A stretch of DNA of 36,104 nucleotides from Spongospora subterranea f. sp. subterranea (taxonomy: Eukaryota; Endomyxa: Phytomyxea; Phytomyxea; Plasmodiophorida). The stretch spans positions 1 to 36,104 of the forward strand of contig JAUGWO010000265.1 in the NCBI GenBank assembly GCA_049724395.1, written 5' to 3'. Under the pieces are notes generated by a model that was given only the letters and a program-made list of their open reading frames with translations, was not told the DNA's origin and searched no databases. Position numbers and translations under genes: made by a program. Of the stretch, positions 33,114-36,104 are shown piece after piece. How positions within the stretch are numbered: the stretch's first letter is position 1; each line of letters opens with the position of its first letter.

Positions 33114-33172
33114 TAAAACATTGCTTCTCTGAATAAAGAGCGGCCTATTACGTGCAGGCCTGCAATGTTTTA
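33114..33172. repeat. 11-bp inverted repeat upstream of the transposase
   Basis: TAAAACATTGC (33114-33124) is repeated as its reverse complement at 33162-33172. Just before it, the phrase TTTTAGTTTGAC occurs twice near 33058-33091. These are possible regulatory or end sequences of the element. Confidence 0.6.
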
Positions 33173-33280
33173 CTATTTCCCCTCTGATTGGACTAGTTCA
33201 ACTAGCCCAAAACCTGCACTAATCCTTTGGTCCTACCCGGTAGAAATACTGCGGGGCGGTTGATCAGATTGGTATTACGG

Positions 33281-34285
33281 ATGTGGAGTCGAGATCTACG
33301 TTGGCGATGCATTGTTCTGCATTACGTTTATTCTACATCAATAGAGAACGTCTCCGTTCTTCTTGGTGTTGGGAAAACTAGCATCAAACGTTGGATTGCC
33401 CTGTTTGAAAGGACTGGTAATGTCGTTAATGACGCTGTTCGACAAAGGTCTGCCAGATGGCCCACCGAGGTTTACGACTATGTGCACACCTTCATCGTAA
33501 ACAGTCCCTGTTTCTATATTGAAGAACTCCAAGAGGAGCTGGCTCTCAGATTTCCCGAACTGACGAATATATCGTCTGCGACAATTTGCCGGGCCCTTCG
33601 TCATGATCTTAAAGTGTCCAGAAAAGTCCTGGAAAAGCGCGCTCGCGAGAGCGTTCCTGAACAGCTCAGAGAATTTTATCAGAAGCTTTCGCGAATCTAT
33701 TCATATCCTGAGCAACTAGTTTTCCTGGACGAAACGAGCAAAGACGGTCGCGACTGTTTGCGTCGTCATGGATGGTCTAGGATCAATACGCCAGCTCTAG
33801 TACGCCAACCGTTTCAACGAGGGAACAGAGTCTCTGTTTTCGCCGCGTTTGATGCAAAGGGATTTTTCTCTTGGAAATGCACCGAAGGGACGTTCAATCG
33901 CCAGAAGTTCCATGATGCTTTCCTGGAAATCGTCGCTCCGAAGTTGAATCCGTGGCCACTTCCAAGGAGCATTGTTATCTTAGATAATGCACAGATCCAT
34001 ATGTATCGGGAATTGGAACAGGTCATACACAGATCAGGCGCGAAACTCATGTTCCTGCCTCCTTATTCGCCACAGTTGAACCCTATCGAGCAAGGTTTTG
34101 CACTTTTAAAGCAGTGGCTCAAGAAACATGCTGATCTGACGTTCAGGGTTTGCCCTGAGGCTGTTCTAAAAGTGGCTATGCCAATGTGTATGAAGAATCT
34201 AAGACATATTGGTCATAATTTTTACAATTCCTGTGGGTACGGTCACACTGAGCTAAATAAAGAAATGTTTGGGGTCTATCTTTAA
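33281..34285 (+). CDS. IS630/Tc1/mariner-superfamily transposase, DD34E, apparently intact
   Basis: Cut-and-paste transposase of 334 aa in one unbroken frame, starting at the first ATG (33281). Residues about 1-60 form a helix-turn-helix (RWRCIVLHYV, then VSVLLGVGKTSIKRWIALFE), a second DNA-binding segment follows (IEELQEELALRFPELTNISS), and the DDE catalytic domain begins near residue 140. The triad is Asp150 (VFLDETS), Asp235 (VILDNAQIH) and Glu270 (YSPQLNPIEQ), with 34 residues between the last two. The frame is open a further 18 codons upstream, from a non-ATG codon. The stop codon overlaps that of the next, opposing ORF. No matching terminal inverted repeats or TA duplication could be located by eye, so mobility is unproved. 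Nothing in the protein itself looks damaged. Confidence 0.92.
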   Translation: MWSRDLRWRCIVLHYVYSTSIENVSVLLGVGKTSIKRWIALFERTGNVVNDAVRQRSARWPTEVYDYVHTFIVNSPCFYIEELQEELALRFPELTNISSATICRALRHDLKVSRKVLEKRARESVPEQLREFYQKLSRIYSYPEQLVFLDETSKDGRDCLRRHGWSRINTPALVRQPFQRGNRVSVFAAFDAKGFFSWKCTEGTFNRQKFHDAFLEIVAPKLNPWPLPRSIVILDNAQIHMYRELEQVIHRSGAKLMFLPPYSPQLNPIEQGFALLKQWLKKHADLTFRVCPEAVLKVAMPMCMKNLRHIGHNFYNSCGYGHTELNKEMFGVYL

Positions 34286-35142
34286 TTTTCGTCGTCCGAT
34301 AGGACATGATCGACGTCGTTAAGGTCTTGTCCGACAACTGCCGGAACGGGTTCGTCGGAATGAAATATATCGTTTCCGAACAACGGATATGGTGGCAAGC
34401 CCAGGGCGGATCGAAGGCTTGCGATATTCACCTCCACAGTGACAAGTTCAGTCCTATTGACCCGCAACACGATTTGGGCGAATTCGTCCGCATCCTGATT
34501 TTCAAGTGAACTTCTGAGGTAGTCCAATCGCATCGCCTGCCGGAATGTGTTGCTGGCCGGCAATTGCTCGACTGGTTCAGGATTGACAGCTCGCGCCCTG
34601 GTCCTCGACCAAATATTCGTCGCTATCTCGCCAATTACGGCTCGATCAGGAAGACTGGGAGGGTTTGCCTGGATGGCAGCAACGATTTCTTCTGTTGCCA
34701 GACGGACCCTGCCTATGGTCGCCCTTCGCAAACCAGAAGGGTTTGTTGATCCCGAATTTCTTACAGACGCCTGTTCGGAAATAAAAACGACCAGTGGAAT
34801 GAGGACGTTTTCGGGCGACAATCGCTGACGAATCACTGATTGTGCATATACGCGTCGAACAGTCACGTCGAAATTGTCTTCAGAAAGGTCGATGAACCTG
34901 CTTTGGGGTGCTTGGACAGCAGGTTTGATTTTCAGTTTGATTTCATCAGGAACACTCGACCTGGGAAGATGTATTCGTAAGTGGCGAACAATGATGGCGT
35001 GCAGAACGCAAAATCCAAGTGACAGAGTCCATTGAATACTATCAGTTTCTGCAGCAGCATGATGGTGCCGTCTGCTGATAGTATCATCTCCCTTGAAAAC
35101 GGTCAAGGATGCGGTCAAATTGTCGGGGACGGTCTCGTCCAT
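34282..35142 (-). CDS. Unrecognised 286-aa protein, convergent with the transposase
   Basis: A single open frame of 286 codons, much longer than chance frames nearby, starting MDETVPDNLTASL. There is no signal peptide. A hydrophobic stretch (WTLSLGFCVLHAIIV) lies near residues 38-52, followed by a basic, helical middle (LPRSSVPDEIKLKIKP) and an acidic C-terminus (QDLNDVDHVLSDDE). I recognise no domain. Its stop codon shares two bases with the stop of the plus-strand transposase, so the two ORFs meet tail to tail. This could be the second gene of a two-gene DNA transposon or a host gene hit by an insertion. Both ORFs being intact favours one functional unit. Function unknown. Confidence 0.6.
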   Translation of the reverse strand: MDETVPDNLTASLTVFKGDDTISRRHHHAAAETDSIQWTLSLGFCVLHAIIVRHLRIHLPRSSVPDEIKLKIKPAVQAPQSRFIDLSEDNFDVTVRRVYAQSVIRQRLSPENVLIPLVVFISEQASVRNSGSTNPSGLRRATIGRVRLATEEIVAAIQANPPSLPDRAVIGEIATNIWSRTRARAVNPEPVEQLPASNTFRQAMRLDYLRSSLENQDADEFAQIVLRVNRTELVTVEVNIASLRSALGLPPYPLFGNDIFHSDEPVPAVVGQDLNDVDHVLSDDEN

Positions 35143-35425
35143 TTGGCGATGAATGACTTATGACATGCAGAGTAGAATAAACAGATAACGTCAACTGTGA
35201 TTGACTCATGCTTCCCACGTCATTCATTGTCAAATGACCGAGGCCATCCCAAAACTACAACCGCAAAGATACCGTTTTCAAAGGAGATTTAACGACAACA
35301 TTGCTGCTGCAGATATTGAATAGTATTCAATGCATGTTATGACTTGATTATGACGTGTTGTGCGCTATTATCATTCGTGATGTAATAAATAACACATTTC
35401 CCACGAGTGTTTTAATGAAACAAGA
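35143..35425. other. Upstream region of the 286-aa ORF, no gene seen
   Basis: A/T-rich, with ATTGACTCATG near 35205 and several TCATT-like words. It should hold the promoter of the minus-strand ORF and the right end of the element if the two ORFs form one. I found no inverted match to the 33000-33280 region by eye. Confidence 0.35.
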
Positions 35426-35638
35426 TTAAAATTCGTCTCCAAAGACGTCTCGATTCTGGAACGGGCCAACCACCAGCTCTAATGGTAGTTCTTGATTAAA
35501 AAATCCGTGGTGAGCCATGTTTAAGGAAACTGCGGACCGGGTTTTATACTCCTCAGACTGTCCATTTTTAGTGAAATCCACAATAGATGTTCCTATTAGA
35601 TCCGATATCTGGTCCGTAAAGTCCGTCAGGAACTCCCG
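35426..35638 (-). CDS. Putative terminal exon of an unrecognised gene
   Basis: After a good minus-strand acceptor (GCTGCAG, ending at 35639) a frame of 70 codons runs to a TAA at 35426. It reads REFLTDFTDQISDLIG at the start and ELVVGPFQNRDVFGDEF at the end, a natural protein composition. I recognise no family. Possible earlier exons on the minus strand, including a start near 36050 (MAMWSDPVKVTDIPDE), cannot be joined with confidence. Confidence 0.35.
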   Translation of the reverse strand, partial: REFLTDFTDQISDLIGTSIVDFTKNGQSEEYKTRSAVSLNMAHHGFFNQELPLELVVGPFQNRDVFGDEF

Positions 35639-36104
35639 CTGCAGCTATATCCAATACAATAGGGTATACTGTCGTAGGCTATAACATCAGGTAATACGTT
35701 GACACATATGTTATTTACAACCACACATGCTAATGCACAGAGCGCGAACTGGACATAGCAGATGCAGACAGCACCTCAGCATCATTGGAATGGAAGACAC
35801 GAACAAGTGCAGACACTGCGACAAACATCCCGAAACAATCGAATAGTATTAGGTGTTACAATGCGAAGTATTCAAAATGCAACTCAAGAAATGCGAGACG
35901 GCTTTACAAGACACTACCGGCAACTACTTTCACCACAGCAATCTGGAGCCATGAGAAGGCCATGACGAAAATTTTGCGAAAAGCTGAAAAAGCAGGCGGC
36001 TTCATCTGGGATATCTGTAACTTTTACTGGGTCTGACCACATGGCCATAATGAATGTGGAAGAGTGAGCTGCTTGCAGTAAACTCGAAACTCTGGATATG
36101 CAAT
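35639..36104. other. Window end, no confirmed gene
   Basis: Two overlapping plus-strand frames (35762-35965 and 35785-36036) look like chance frames. On the minus strand a possible start (MAMWSDPVKVTDIPDE) near 36050 could belong with the exon at 35426-35638. The sequence stops before this can be settled. Confidence 0.3.

Noticed and set aside
33227-33280. Longer N-terminus for the DD34E transposase
   Set aside because: The upstream 18 codons begin at TTG and add nothing that looks like the family. The ATG at 33281 leads straight into the helix-turn-helix.

Overview
The window is nuclear DNA of a eukaryote, most likely a microbial one with a compact genome. Almost every recognisable gene is cut by short GT-AG introns. 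I could place about 46 of them by reading-frame continuity across splice sites, and nearly all are 45 to 69 bp, clustering at 50 to 57 bp. Intergenic spaces are small, with convergent neighbours 72 and 120 bp apart. Gene content (fimbrin, FCF1, asparaginyl-tRNA synthetase, DExH helicase, mitochondrial ferredoxin) does not fix the lineage. The intron style, the IS630-like transposase and the Copia/MULE/pogo mixture would fit a protist such as a plasmodiophorid or an early-branching fungus or stramenopile. That placement is an inference of low confidence.

Layout. 1-7.3 kb is a transposon zone: a broken Copia retrotransposon on the minus strand, a tRNA-Gln(CTG) gene 54 bp upstream of that element's 5' end, a second fossil joining Ty3-type gag/protease to a Copia-type integrase, and a pogo-like DNA transposon remnant. 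8.1-25.8 kb is the host gene block: a DExH-box RNA helicase (+), cytosolic asparaginyl-tRNA synthetase (-), a possible small gene (+), a SAM-domain protein (-), a secreted Pro-X carboxypeptidase of family S28 (-), fimbrin/plastin (+), the rRNA-processing PIN nuclease FCF1 (-), a Thr-rich secreted protein (-) and a mitochondrial [2Fe-2S] ferredoxin (-). 26-36 kb is accessory again: large palindromes, a decayed HerA/FtsK-like ATPase, a Mutator-like (MULE) remnant, a cluster of hairpins, an intact-looking DD34E transposase, and a convergent 286-aa ORF that shares stop-codon bases with it.

The host genes are unrelated housekeeping genes and do not form a pathway. The helicase, AsnRS and FCF1 act in RNA metabolism, ferredoxin in mitochondrial Fe-S/heme biosynthesis, fimbrin in actin bundling, and the peptidase in the secretory or lysosomal system.

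Three things stand out. Local inverted duplications recur in unrelated sequences (a retroelement gag, a pogo transposase, a MULE and an unknown sequence). Four host genes have a one-base frame disagreement beside a short homopolymer. Two candidate unusual mobile elements are present: the Ty3/Copia chimaeric fossil and the convergent two-ORF DD34E unit.
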